A stretch of DNA of 37,820 nucleotides, taken from positions 1-37,820 of the forward strand of contig NZ_NPKJ01000039.1 in NCBI RefSeq assembly GCF_002284575.1, written 5' to 3'. The translations under genes were made by a program, and so were the position numbers. Positions 8,297 to 16,375 of the stretch are shown piece by piece; the first letter of the stretch is position 1; every line of letters starts with the position of its first letter. Origin of the DNA: Mesorhizobium temperatum (GTDB lineage Bacteria; Pseudomonadota; Alphaproteobacteria; Rhizobiales; Rhizobiaceae). Under the pieces are notes generated by a model. That model made no database searches, was not told the DNA's origin, and saw only the letters and a list, made by a program, of their open reading frames with translations.

Positions 8297-8959
8297 ATGA
8301 ACTATTCGTTCGATTTTCAGTCTATTTCCTTCGCTCCCCTGTGGGAGGGGCTGATGGTCACCCTCGAACTCACCGCTGCGGCAAACATCATAGGCATCGT
8401 CGGCGGCTTCCTGCTGGCTTTGCTGATCATGAGCCCCATTGCCGTGATCCGGCTGCCGGCGATGCTGTTCGTCGAGTTCTTCCGATGCACCCCTGCCATC
8501 GTGCAGATCGTCTGGTTCTTCTACTGCGTGCCGATGCTGTTCAATGTCTTCCTCGGGTCGATGACGATGGGCATCCTGGCGCTTGGATTCAACCTCATGG
8601 CGTTCAACGCCGAGGCCTACCGCGCCTCCATTCAGGCCGTGCCGCGGGAGCAGATCGACGCTGGAATCGCTCTTGGTCTCAATCCGTTCCAGCGAATTCT
8701 CTACATCGTGCTGCCAACGGCCTTTCGCGCGTCGATACCGGTGCTGCTGACGAACGGCATCGGCATTTTCCAGCAGAGCGCTTTGGTCGCCATCGTAGCC
8801 GTTCAGGACCTGATGTATCAGGGCAAGACGCTTGCCACCGAGACATACCGGCCTATCGAAACCTTCACGGTGGTCGCACTCATCTATTTCGCCGTCTCTT
8901 TCCCGGTGACGCAAGTCGTTGGCTATCTCGAGCGTCGACGCCAGCTTCTGATGAACTGA
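8297..8959 (+). CDS. ABC transporter permease 1 (HisM/HisQ family)
   Basis: A 220-residue inner-membrane permease with about five hydrophobic segments. It carries the EAA loop typical of the family (EAYRASIQAVPREQIDAG, then ALGLNPFQRILYIVLPTA), which docks onto the ATPase. The N-terminal FVEFFRCTPAIVQI motif is also characteristic. Its start follows a GGGGACGGAG ribosome-binding tract. It forms a heterodimer with the next gene product. Confidence 0.9.
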   Translation: MNYSFDFQSISFAPLWEGLMVTLELTAAANIIGIVGGFLLALLIMSPIAVIRLPAMLFVEFFRCTPAIVQIVWFFYCVPMLFNVFLGSMTMGILALGFNLMAFNAEAYRASIQAVPREQIDAGIALGLNPFQRILYIVLPTAFRASIPVLLTNGIGIFQQSALVAIVAVQDLMYQGKTLATETYRPIETFTVVALIYFAVSFPVTQVVGYLERRRQLLMN

Positions 8960-8969
8960 GGAAGGTATC

Positions 8970-9635
8970 ATGGCTTTGGATTTTTCGATCATTCTTCGGT
9001 TTCAGGATGCGCTGCTTCTTGGTCTTTGGATGACGCTCAAGCTTACGCTGATCTGCGTGATCCTGGGCTGCACACTCGGCTTTCTAGTGGGCCTTGCCCG
9101 CACATCGCGAAGCGTAATGCTGCGGGCTATCTCCAGCATTTACGTCGAGTTCTTCCGGGGCACACCCGTCCTGATCCAGCTCTTCTGGATATTCTTCTGC
9201 CTGCCGCTGATCCTTGGGATAGAACTGTCCAACCTGGCGTCTGGCGTGATCGCCCTGACGCTTTACATGGGTGCGATCACCAGCGAGACTTTCAGGGCCT
9301 CGTTGAAGTCCGTGGGTCCCGAGCAGCTGGACGCCTGTATCGCGCTCGGCCTGCCGCGCCGCATTCAGGTCATCAACGTGATACTCCCTCAGGCTGTACT
9401 GCGCGCCATCCCGACGCTTCTGTCGAACTGCGTCAGCCTCTTCAAGGAAAGCGCTCTGGTGTCCGCTGTCGGCATGGCCGACCTGATGTTTGTCGGTCAG
9501 AACATTTCGAACAACACCGCACGGCCCGTCGAAGTCCTCACCATCGTCGCGCTGATCTACTTCGTCATCGCATTCCCGCTCACGCGTGCGGTCTCGCTGA
9601 TCGAACGCCGCATCCTCGCGAAACTCGCGATATGA
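8970..9635 (+). CDS. ABC transporter permease 2 (HisM/HisQ family)
   Basis: A 221-residue permease, paralogous to the gene before it. It shows VEFFRGTPVLIQLFW and an EAA loop ETFRASLKSVGPEQLDAC followed by ALGLPRRIQVINVILPQA. The ATG at 8970 has AGGAAGG about 4-10 bases upstream. It lies 10 bp after permease 1 and 32 bp before the DapA-family gene. Confidence 0.9.
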   Translation: MALDFSIILRFQDALLLGLWMTLKLTLICVILGCTLGFLVGLARTSRSVMLRAISSIYVEFFRGTPVLIQLFWIFFCLPLILGIELSNLASGVIALTLYMGAITSETFRASLKSVGPEQLDACIALGLPRRIQVINVILPQAVLRAIPTLLSNCVSLFKESALVSAVGMADLMFVGQNISNNTARPVEVLTIVALIYFVIAFPLTRAVSLIERRILAKLAI

Positions 9636-9667
9636 CGCCAACCGAATTCTGTAAATGGAGACTTCCC

Positions 9668-10546
9668 ATGAAACTTAAAGGCGTGATGCCTGCTCTCGTC
9701 ACCCCGTTCGATACGGGCGGCAAGGTCGATTTCCCGGCGCTTGAGAAGCACATGCTGAGCCTGCGAGCGGCAGGCGTGACCGGCTGGGTGCCCTGCGGTT
9801 CGACCGGGGAATATTTCTCGATGTCCAACCAGGAGCGGGAAGACGTGCTGAGGTTCGTCAAGGATTTCGCCAGTGAGGATGAAGTGCTCATTGCGGGCAC
9901 CAACGCGCCGGCGACCCGCGAAGTGATCGAAAACACGGCGCGCGCCAAGGAAATCGGATACGATATCGTGTTGCTGGCGACGCCGTTCTATACTCGCCCG
10001 ACGCAGGACGAATTGCTGAAGCACTATCGCGCCGTGCTCGATGCCGTGGACGTCAGCCTCGTTCTCTACAACTATCCTCCCAAGGACGGGGTCGAAATTT
10101 CCTTCGAGCTGATGGACGCACTAGCCGACCATCCACGCGTGATCGGTATCAAGGAAAGCTCGGGCATTCTGCAGCGCGCCGTCGACATTTACTCCCGTTA
10201 CAAGGGACGCATCGACCTTATTTCCGGATCGGACGATATTGCGCTCGACTTCATGTTCTGGGGCGCCGACTGCTGGATATGCGGCCCGGCGAATTGCATG
10301 GCCAAGGCCTGCTGCGATCTGGACCGCACGTTCCGGTCCGGTGAACTCGACAGAGCGCGTGAGCAGATGGCTGTTCTCTACCGGGCGATGAACATCCTGG
10401 AGAGCGGCAAGTTCGTGCAGAAGATCAAGTATGGCTGCGAACTCCAGGGCACGTCGGTCGGCGAGTGCCGTGCCCCGCTTGGACCTCTGACAAACGAGGA
10501 AAAGGCCGAGTTCAAGGCGGCAATGGCGCCGGTACTGAGCCGGTAA
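9668..10546 (+). CDS. DapA-family lyase/deaminase, probable pyrroline-4-hydroxy-2-carboxylate deaminase
   Basis: A 292-residue TIM-barrel protein of the dihydrodipicolinate synthase/N-acetylneuraminate lyase family, of usual length. Motifs seen are GSTGEYF (44-50), the catalytic tyrosine in LYNYP (Y134) and the Schiff-base lysine in IGIKESSG (K162). The ATG at 9668 follows GGAGACTTCCC. Next to an imino acid transporter, a DadA-like oxidase and an aldehyde dehydrogenase, it best fits HypD, which deaminates delta1-pyrroline-4-hydroxy-2-carboxylate to 2-oxoglutarate semialdehyde. The substrate is inferred from context; motifs alone give only the family. Confidence 0.85.
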   Translation: MKLKGVMPALVTPFDTGGKVDFPALEKHMLSLRAAGVTGWVPCGSTGEYFSMSNQEREDVLRFVKDFASEDEVLIAGTNAPATREVIENTARAKEIGYDIVLLATPFYTRPTQDELLKHYRAVLDAVDVSLVLYNYPPKDGVEISFELMDALADHPRVIGIKESSGILQRAVDIYSRYKGRIDLISGSDDIALDFMFWGADCWICGPANCMAKACCDLDRTFRSGELDRAREQMAVLYRAMNILESGKFVQKIKYGCELQGTSVGECRAPLGPLTNEEKAEFKAAMAPVLSR

Positions 10547-10597
10547 CCGGAAGGGTTCCCGGAATATCCCGCTGTACACCCGCTGCGAGGGCATGTC

Positions 10598-11836
10598 GTG
10601 TCTCATATCGCCGTGATCGGGGCCGGCATTGTCGGCGTTGCCACAGCTTTCGAATTGCAGCGGCGCGGATTCGCCGTCGTCCTGATCGACAGGGACGCGC
10701 CGGGCAAGGGCGCGTCCTATGGCAACATGGCCAGCATTGCGGTCACCGAGTTCTTGCCCGCGTCCCGGACATCGGTCTGGGCGCAAATGCCGAAATGGCT
10801 GCTCGATCCCGAGGGTCCGGTGCGGATCCGGCCCTCCTACCTGCCGAAGCTCACTCCCTGGTTCCTTCTTTTCCTCGAAGCGAGCCGACCGTCTCGCGTA
10901 AAAGCGCTCGAGGCCGCAGGTGCGGTTCTCTGCCGGCGGGTATACGAAGATCTCGACCCCCTGCTGAAAGCCGCTGGGCTCTCCGGCCTGCTCAGCACGG
11001 AGGGATGCCTCAGCCTCTATGCCGACGAAGCCGAGTTCAAGGCGGACCGGGAGCATATAGAGGTTCTCGAGCGGTTCGGGTTCCGGCACGATATCCTTGC
11101 AGGCGGGGCCATCCGCGATCTGGAGCCGGCGCTGACCACGAAGATTGGTCGTGCCGTTCTTTTTCCGGATAACCGTTCGGTCGCCGACCCCTACCGCTTG
11201 GTCGTAGCGCTGGCCGAGAAATTCCAGGCGCTCGGAGGAAAGGTCGAAACGGGTGAGGTCGTCGGCTTCGAGGAAGGCAATGGCAGCGTCACCGCAGTCC
11301 GGCTGAAGGACGGCCGGCGCATGGCCGCAGCTTCGACCGTGCTTTGCGCCGGGGCCTACACCGGAAGTCTCTCACGCCTCCTCGGCGAGCCGATTCCGCT
11401 GGAAACCGAGCGCGGCTACCACACCCAGATCATGTCTGCGGGTGTGTCGATGCGCCACTCCATTATTTGGCCGGCGCGGGCTTTCATGGTCACGCCCACC
11501 GCTGGAGGGATTCGGGTCGGCGGAACGGTGGAGATGGCAGGTCTCGATGCGCCCCCGGATTATCGGCGTGCAAAGGTGCTGGTGAAGCGCGCGAAGGAAG
11601 CGCTTCCTGACCTTCGCGCGGATGATGCCTCCGAATGGATGGGACACCGCCCGGCAATGCCGGATACCGTTCCCGTCATCGGACCGTCGGCGAAGCGCCG
11701 GGGTGTCTTTTACGCCACCGGTCACGGCCATCTCGGACTGACCTATGCGGCGACCACCGCGCGCCTGATCGGCGATCTTGTTGCGGGTGTAGAGCCACCC
11801 ATTGATCTCAAACCGTACCGTGTGAACCGCTTCTGA
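10598..11836 (+). CDS. DadA-like FAD-dependent D-amino acid (hydroxyproline) dehydrogenase
   Basis: A 412-residue DAO-family flavoprotein. It starts with GTG at 10598; GCGAGGG lies about eight bases upstream, and the nearby ATG at 10593 is out of frame. The N-terminal FAD-binding motif is VIGAGIVGVATAFELQRRG, and a C-terminal GHGHLGLTYAATTARLIGDL closes the FAD site. The family oxidises D-amino or imino acids to imines and passes electrons to quinone or oxygen. Here it would oxidise cis-4-hydroxy-D-proline to the substrate of the DapA-family enzyme (role of HypO). Confidence 0.87.
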   Translation: MSHIAVIGAGIVGVATAFELQRRGFAVVLIDRDAPGKGASYGNMASIAVTEFLPASRTSVWAQMPKWLLDPEGPVRIRPSYLPKLTPWFLLFLEASRPSRVKALEAAGAVLCRRVYEDLDPLLKAAGLSGLLSTEGCLSLYADEAEFKADREHIEVLERFGFRHDILAGGAIRDLEPALTTKIGRAVLFPDNRSVADPYRLVVALAEKFQALGGKVETGEVVGFEEGNGSVTAVRLKDGRRMAAASTVLCAGAYTGSLSRLLGEPIPLETERGYHTQIMSAGVSMRHSIIWPARAFMVTPTAGGIRVGGTVEMAGLDAPPDYRRAKVLVKRAKEALPDLRADDASEWMGHRPAMPDTVPVIGPSAKRRGVFYATGHGHLGLTYAATTARLIGDLVAGVEPPIDLKPYRVNRF

Positions 11837-11871
11837 CAACGACGCCGGTGCAACGAAGAACAGGAGCCGAA

Positions 11872-13365
11872 ATGCGTAGCGAACTCTATATCGACGGCAG
11901 GTGGGTTTCGCCGATCAAAGGCGGAACCTTCGACGTCGTCAACCCAGCCACCGAGGACGTTATCCACAAGCTGCCCGCGGCCACAGCCGAAGACGTCGAC
12001 GCAGCCGTTGCGGCGGCGCGCCGTGCGTTCGACAAGGACGGCTGGCCCAAGCTCTCCGGGGCTCAACGTGCCGCCTATCTTCGGGCGATCGCTGACGGAA
12101 TCCGGGTCAGACAACAGGAAATCGCCCGGCTGGAGGTCATCGACAACGGCAAGCCTTTACCGGAGGCTGAGTGGGACATCGCGGATGCGGCCGGCTGCTT
12201 CGACTACTATGCCGGGCTTGCCGAGCAGCAAGACAACGATCCGGGAGAGCCGATCGAGCTGCCGGATGCGCGCTTCACATCCAGGGCCGTCAAGGAGCCG
12301 ATTGGCGTTGCTGGCGCGATCATCCCCTGGAATTATCCGCTGCTGATGGCGGCATGGAAGGTCGCGCCGGCGCTGGCCGCCGGCTGCACCGTCGTGCTGA
12401 AGCCGGCCGAGCTGACCTCGCTGACAGCATTGGAACTTGCGGCCATCGCCGACGAAGCAAAGTTGCCGCCGGGCGTGCTGAACGTCGTCACAGGTTCCGG
12501 CTCGGTGGCGGGACAGGCAATCGTCGACCACAAGGGCGTCGACAAGCTCGCCTTTACGGGATCCGGTCCTGTCGGCTCGAAGATCATGGCGGCCGCTGCC
12601 CGCGACATCAAACGCGTCAGCCTCGAGCTGGGCGGCAAGTCGCCGTTCGTGGTTTTCGACGATGCGGACATAGACGAGGCAGTCGAATGGATCATGTTCG
12701 GCATTTTCTGGAATCAGGGACAAGTCTGCTCGGCGACATCGCGCGTTCTCGTGCAGGAGGGCATCTATGGGAAACTCCTGCGGCGGCTTGTCGAGGAGAC
12801 GCAGAAGATCACCATCGGCAATGGCCTTGAGGATGGAATCCTTCTTGGGCCTCTCGTTTCAAAGCGCCAATACGAGCAGGTCCTCGGAGCAATTGAGGCG
12901 GCCAGATCGGCCGGTGCGACGGTCGCCTGCGGCGGGCGCCGTCCTGAAGGTTTCGAGAAGGGTTACTTTCTGGAGCCGACCGTCCTGACTCACGTGCCCC
13001 TGGACAGCGATGCCTGGCGCGAGGAGATTTTTGGCCCGGTCCTGTGCATCAGGCCTTTCTCTGACGAGAACGAGGCCATCGAGCTTGCAAATGAGTCCCG
13101 CTTCGGGCTTGCCGCCGCTGTCATGTCGAAGGACGAAGTCAGAGCCGAGCGGGTAGCCGCCGCCTTCCGCGCCGGGATCGTCTGGATCAATTGCTCGCAG
13201 CCGACATTCACCGAAGCTCCATGGGGCGGCTACAAGGAATCGGGCATTGGCCGCGAGCTGGGTCGCTGGGGCCTGGAAAACTATCTCGAGACGAAACAGA
13301 TCACCAAATTCGTGAGCGAAGAGCAGTGGGGCTGGTACCTGAAACCTTCAGAGGCGGCTCAATGA
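11872..13365 (+). CDS. NAD(P)-dependent aldehyde dehydrogenase, probable 2-oxoglutarate semialdehyde dehydrogenase
   Basis: A 497-residue enzyme of the ALDH superfamily. The start at 11872 has AGGAG about seven bases upstream. Key elements are IIPWNYPLLMAAWK, the Rossmann FTGSGPVGSKIM, the general base Glu in LELGGKSP (about 252) and the catalytic cysteine in NQGQVCSATSR (about 286). By sequence feel it is closest to the BetB/ALDH9-10 branch. By context it would oxidise 2-oxoglutarate semialdehyde to 2-oxoglutarate, the final step of the pathway (role of HypH). Its stop overlaps the next start (ATGA), so the two are translationally coupled. Confidence 0.88.
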   Translation: MRSELYIDGRWVSPIKGGTFDVVNPATEDVIHKLPAATAEDVDAAVAAARRAFDKDGWPKLSGAQRAAYLRAIADGIRVRQQEIARLEVIDNGKPLPEAEWDIADAAGCFDYYAGLAEQQDNDPGEPIELPDARFTSRAVKEPIGVAGAIIPWNYPLLMAAWKVAPALAAGCTVVLKPAELTSLTALELAAIADEAKLPPGVLNVVTGSGSVAGQAIVDHKGVDKLAFTGSGPVGSKIMAAAARDIKRVSLELGGKSPFVVFDDADIDEAVEWIMFGIFWNQGQVCSATSRVLVQEGIYGKLLRRLVEETQKITIGNGLEDGILLGPLVSKRQYEQVLGAIEAARSAGATVACGGRRPEGFEKGYFLEPTVLTHVPLDSDAWREEIFGPVLCIRPFSDENEAIELANESRFGLAAAVMSKDEVRAERVAAAFRAGIVWINCSQPTFTEAPWGGYKESGIGRELGRWGLENYLETKQITKFVSEEQWGWYLKPSEAAQ

Positions 13366-14396
13366 TCTGGGCGCGCGCGATCGATCTCATTCAGGTTCAT
13401 TGCCAGGGCGAGATCGGCAAGGTGATCGTCGGTGGCGCGCCCGAAATCCCCGGCGCGACCATGCTCGACAAGATGAATCACATCAACACTATCGATGACA
13501 GCCTCCGCCGCTTCGTCACCTTCGAACCGCGCGCTCATGTCGCGATGTCCGTCAACCTGCTGATTGCACCTACGCGAGCGGACGCCGACGCGGGGTTCAT
13601 TGTGCTGCAGGCCGACAGAGCGCATCCGATGTCGGGCAGCAACTGCATCTGCGTGGTCACCGCCCTGCTGGAGAGTGGAAGAATTACGATGCGGGAGCCG
13701 GAAACGGTCGTGAGGCTTGATACTCCGGCCGGGCTCGTCATCGCGCGCGCGGCATGCCGCGGTGGCCGCTGCCTCTCGGTCAGTCTCGATAATGTCCCCA
13801 GCTTTGTGGAGTTCCTGGACAAGATGGTCGACACGCCACGGTGGGGCCGCATCAAGATCGATGTGGCATTCGGCGGCGTCTACTATGCGATCGTCGACGT
13901 CGGACGGATCGAACTCGACATTGCGCCCGCGCATGCACGCGAGCTGGCGGAGGCGGGGATCGAACTGAAGTCGCTGCTCGCAGAACAGATCCAGGTGAAG
14001 CATCCGACGCTCTCAGGCATCGACGAGATCGCCTATGTCATGTTCAGGAAGAGGGAGCCGGACGGCGCAATCCGGACATGCACGACTTTGCGGCCGGGCC
14101 GGGTCGACCGCTCCCCCTGCGGCACGGGAAGCTCCGCCAACCTCGCTACGCTTCTTGCCCGTGGCGAGATATCGGTGGGAGACCGGCGCACGTCGCGCTC
14201 CATCATCGGCGGTGAATTTCTCGCGGAGGCTATCGGCGAAACCGAAGTGGGAGGACGAAGGGCGGTCCTGCCGAGAATCACCGGGAGCAGCTGGGTCTAC
14301 GGAACGGAGCGGCTCAGGATCTCGGATGACGATCCGTTCGCACGCGGCTTCGCCCTGTCGGACAGTTGGGGCCCGCAGGTAAATCTGTTGGGCTAA
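13362..14396 (+). CDS. Proline racemase-family enzyme with Ser/Cys active site
   Basis: A 344-residue member of the proline racemase / hydroxyproline epimerase / 3-hydroxyproline dehydratase family. The first catalytic position, normally the Cys of MCGHG, is Ser91 in MSGSNCIC; the second is a normal Cys253 in DRSPCGTGSSA. Family members with a Ser/Cys pair have been described as dehydratase-like and/or epimerase-like, while Cys/Cys is typical of 4-hydroxyproline 2-epimerases. The gene overlaps the aldehyde dehydrogenase stop by four bases and is the last of the operon. It may convert trans-4-hydroxy-L-proline to the D-epimer, or dehydrate trans-3-hydroxy-L-proline. The ProC-like reductase in the locus would suit the second. 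Confidence 0.87.
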   Translation: MIWARAIDLIQVHCQGEIGKVIVGGAPEIPGATMLDKMNHINTIDDSLRRFVTFEPRAHVAMSVNLLIAPTRADADAGFIVLQADRAHPMSGSNCICVVTALLESGRITMREPETVVRLDTPAGLVIARAACRGGRCLSVSLDNVPSFVEFLDKMVDTPRWGRIKIDVAFGGVYYAIVDVGRIELDIAPAHARELAEAGIELKSLLAEQIQVKHPTLSGIDEIAYVMFRKREPDGAIRTCTTLRPGRVDRSPCGTGSSANLATLLARGEISVGDRRTSRSIIGGEFLAEAIGETEVGGRRAVLPRITGSSWVYGTERLRISDDDPFARGFALSDSWGPQVNLLG

Positions 14397-14419
14397 AGAG
14401 GACCAGGTCGACGGGTCGG

Positions 14420-14570
14420 ACGATTGCCGATCTCGAGAAGCTGGTGTCGTTCGAGGGCATCGGCAACCCGAGAACGTTGCCATCCTGGTTGCTTTCCGTG
14501 CATCGGATGAGGCGGCTTTCATGTGCGGATCGCTCGTCGATATTACCGGCGCGCAGGCAATCGCGTTGAT
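14420..14570 (+). pseudogene. C-terminal fragment of a short-chain dehydrogenase (SDR)
   Basis: ADLEKLVSFEGIG is followed, after a 1-nt deletion near 14464, by QPENVAILVAFRASDEAAFM and CGSLVDITGAQAIA. This is the standard SDR ending (G-x-P-E-x-VA, FLASDEAxF, G-x-DITG). No Rossmann or YxxxK part remains. It is a remnant cut off at the 3' end of the hydroxyproline operon. Confidence 0.75.
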
Positions 14571-14636
14571 CAGTCAGCGGCTGCTTTCTGTTGCCAAGTT
14601 GTCGTCTGTTTTTGAAGACTGTACGTCTGCTCATGG

Positions 14637-14714
14637 GCGCAATCACGACCCTCAGCATGTCGCTCGGGATGTCGGCTTTCAGGAAGCGGCAATGCTGATC
14701 TCAATGTCCGACAT
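14637..14714 (+). repeat. Second copy of the 1541-1619 sequence
   Basis: An open frame running on from the SDR remnant encodes NHDPQHVARDVGFQEAAMLI and SMSDMLKGFGC. The copy near 1.6 kb is about 80% similar by eye. It may mark a decayed small gene that once followed an SDR gene; its family is not recognised. Confidence 0.5.
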
Positions 14715-15064
14715 GCTGAAGGGTTTCGGGTGCCGTCAGGCGTACGAAAGTCTCTCATGCAGGAACCCGCGGGCCGCAAGCGGTGGGCTATGGGGATTTG
14801 TGTTTCGGGGCGTGCCAGAGCCTGTCGGGACCTGCCGCATAGAGTGCCGAGGGCGAGTAGAGCAAGCGGCTCCCAGGCGTAGTTGCAGAGCTTGCCGCAG
14901 TGATTCCGACGGGGTTTGCGTGCCTGACGACTCGCGCCCCAGTGCCGGGCGCGGCCCATCGTGTTGGCCGGTGCCGACGTGGCACGGTCGTGCGGGCAAT
15001 TTGGCCATGACGGGTCATGGAGCGTTCTCCGGTTCGGCGTCCTTGTGGCAGGCGGTGCACGAGG

Positions 15065-15145
15065 CTGGTACCACCGGGCGAAGGTCTCGATGATGATCAT
15101 GGTGCCGCCGCAGCAGGGGCATGGTGGTCGCGGATCCACGGGCTC
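15065..15145 (-). mobile_element. Remnant of an IS91-like transposase C-terminus
   Basis: The minus strand encodes PPCPCCGGTMIIIETFARWY, the cysteine-rich end seen in IS91-like/Y2-type transposases. The frame then degenerates. Downstream on the minus strand (to about 14750) lies sequence that resembles the typical non-coding tail of such elements, with no intact gene. Confidence 0.5.
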
Positions 15146-15169
15146 TTCGATGGCGGTGTCTTCCGGTTC

Positions 15170-15392
15170 CGGCGCGACTACGCTTGAAGCGGCTACGAGC
15201 GTTCGCAACAGTTCCGACTTCGATCCCATGATACGAACTTCGGTATCGGCGACCTCGACGCGCTGCGCCAATGTGCGCAGGTGATCCCGCCAATAGCCAC
15301 CTCCCTCAAGCCGCAGCCTTTCGCGAGCGACATTGGCGAAGCCCTCGATCATGTCCGGCATCACCGCCTGATTACCGGTGCTGTCCAGCATG
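15170..15392 (-). pseudogene. C-terminal fragment of a recombinase-family protein
   Basis: MLDSTGNQAVMPDMIEGFAN and VARERLRLEGGGYWRDHLRT, followed by LAQRVEVADTEVRIMGSKSE and LLRTLVAASS, match the C-terminal end of small serine-recombinase-like proteins of rhizobia. The catalytic N-terminal part is absent. The frame runs straight on from the end of the ParB-like fragment and into the IS91-like remnant, so three unrelated scraps are joined here. Confidence 0.6.
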
Positions 15393-15421
15393 GCCTGGGT
15401 GCGCTCGACGTCGGCTGTGGC

Positions 15422-15753
15422 CTAGTCCCGAATTACTTTGAGGCCAGCCTCGCGGGTGATGTTCTCGTCAAGGCTGATCTCGTGGGCGTCGTTCTCGGTA
15501 TCCAGAACGGAGCGCACGGCTTCCGTCTTCCCAATTTGCTTGCGCTTGGCGCGCTGCAACTGCGCCAGTCTGCGGCCTTCGCCGATGGTGACGAAATAAA
15601 GCCGGTCGTCTGGCCCTCCGCATCCACCACCAGATTTTGCAGCATTCCCTTGGCGCCGATGCTGGCCGCCAGCGCCTCGATATGAGCTTCGCCGTGCAGG
15701 GTCTTCCGGGCGTTCCTGGGCGACTTCTTGAGCTTGTTCAGGGACACTGACAT
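15422..15753 (-). pseudogene. ParB-like nuclease-domain protein, truncated and frameshifted
   Basis: Starts MSVSLNKLKKSPRNARKTLH, with the ParB N-terminal pattern (L-x-x-SPxNxR, then IEALAASIGAKGMLQNLVV). A 1-nt deletion in a T run near 15595 breaks it. After correction FVTIGEGRRLAQLQRAKRK and HEISLDENITREAGLKVIRD follow, ending at TAG (15422-15424). The protein, normally several hundred residues in plasmid/ICE ParB-like families, stops here after about 110. The helix-turn-helix and C-terminal parts are missing. Confidence 0.75.
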
Positions 15754-15807
15754 CACCACACCACGCTCGGCGGCGAAGGTTGCGGCGGTCGTCTCAATTG
15801 CAATGGT

Positions 15808-15825
15808 CAAATCGGACCCGATTTG
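15808..15825. repeat. Inverted repeat upstream of the ParB-like remnant
   Basis: CAAATCG-GACC-CGATTTG, perfect 7-bp arms with a 4-bp centre, 55 bp before the ParB-like start. It could be an operator. The rest of 15754-16375 shows no gene on either strand. Confidence 0.4.
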
Positions 15826-16375
15826 GAGAATTCGTCGCCACGATCCTCGGTCAATAGCGAACAGCGCGATGAATCTCAATATTGCATCAAATTTGAGAAT
15901 TGCGTTCCCTCGCGTCTCATAATTGAGCGCAGCAATCGTGACGACCGCCGCATTCTCGCATTTAAATGCAGTGCGACACACCTCTTCTGCGCGCTGCCTG
16001 ACCCAGAGAAATCACCGGTCTCTAACCGAAACGACAGCACTCTCACAATTAATGGCCAAGCGACAACCGTTGGTAGCGGCGCTGGCTAGCGAGGACAGCG
16101 TCGGGTCTACAACGAATGTCGGAGGTCGGACATAGATGGGGCGGCTCCCCACGTTGTAATTGAAAGCTTTATTCCTTTGGCACGATTAGTGCTGCGGATG
16201 ATCCGCAAACGTTGCCCGGAACCGATACAATGAGAGGTGAGCGTCATCCGGATTCTTGCGTTAACGGTCCACTCAGTCTTCACGGAGTGGCAGCAGCGCA
16301 GGCGCTGGCGGACGCCGGCCATCCCGATAGTCATCGAGTCTGCGGAGAACAGAATCAGGATGGGGCGAGATCAGC

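Noticed and set aside
7910..8992. Open frame of 360 codons on the minus strand, rich in Asp, His, Glu and Arg
   Set aside because: Antisense to the ABC ATPase and permease genes; the His/Asp/Glu-rich sequence is a shadow of hydrophobic codons.
9026..9667. Extended N-terminus for the DapA-family protein
   Set aside because: The extra 214 codons overlap permease 2 out of frame; the family start MKLKGVMPALVTPF is at 9668.
10121..11089. Open frame of 322 codons on the minus strand
   Set aside because: Antisense to the DapA-family and FAD oxidoreductase genes, with no family resemblance or ribosome-binding site.
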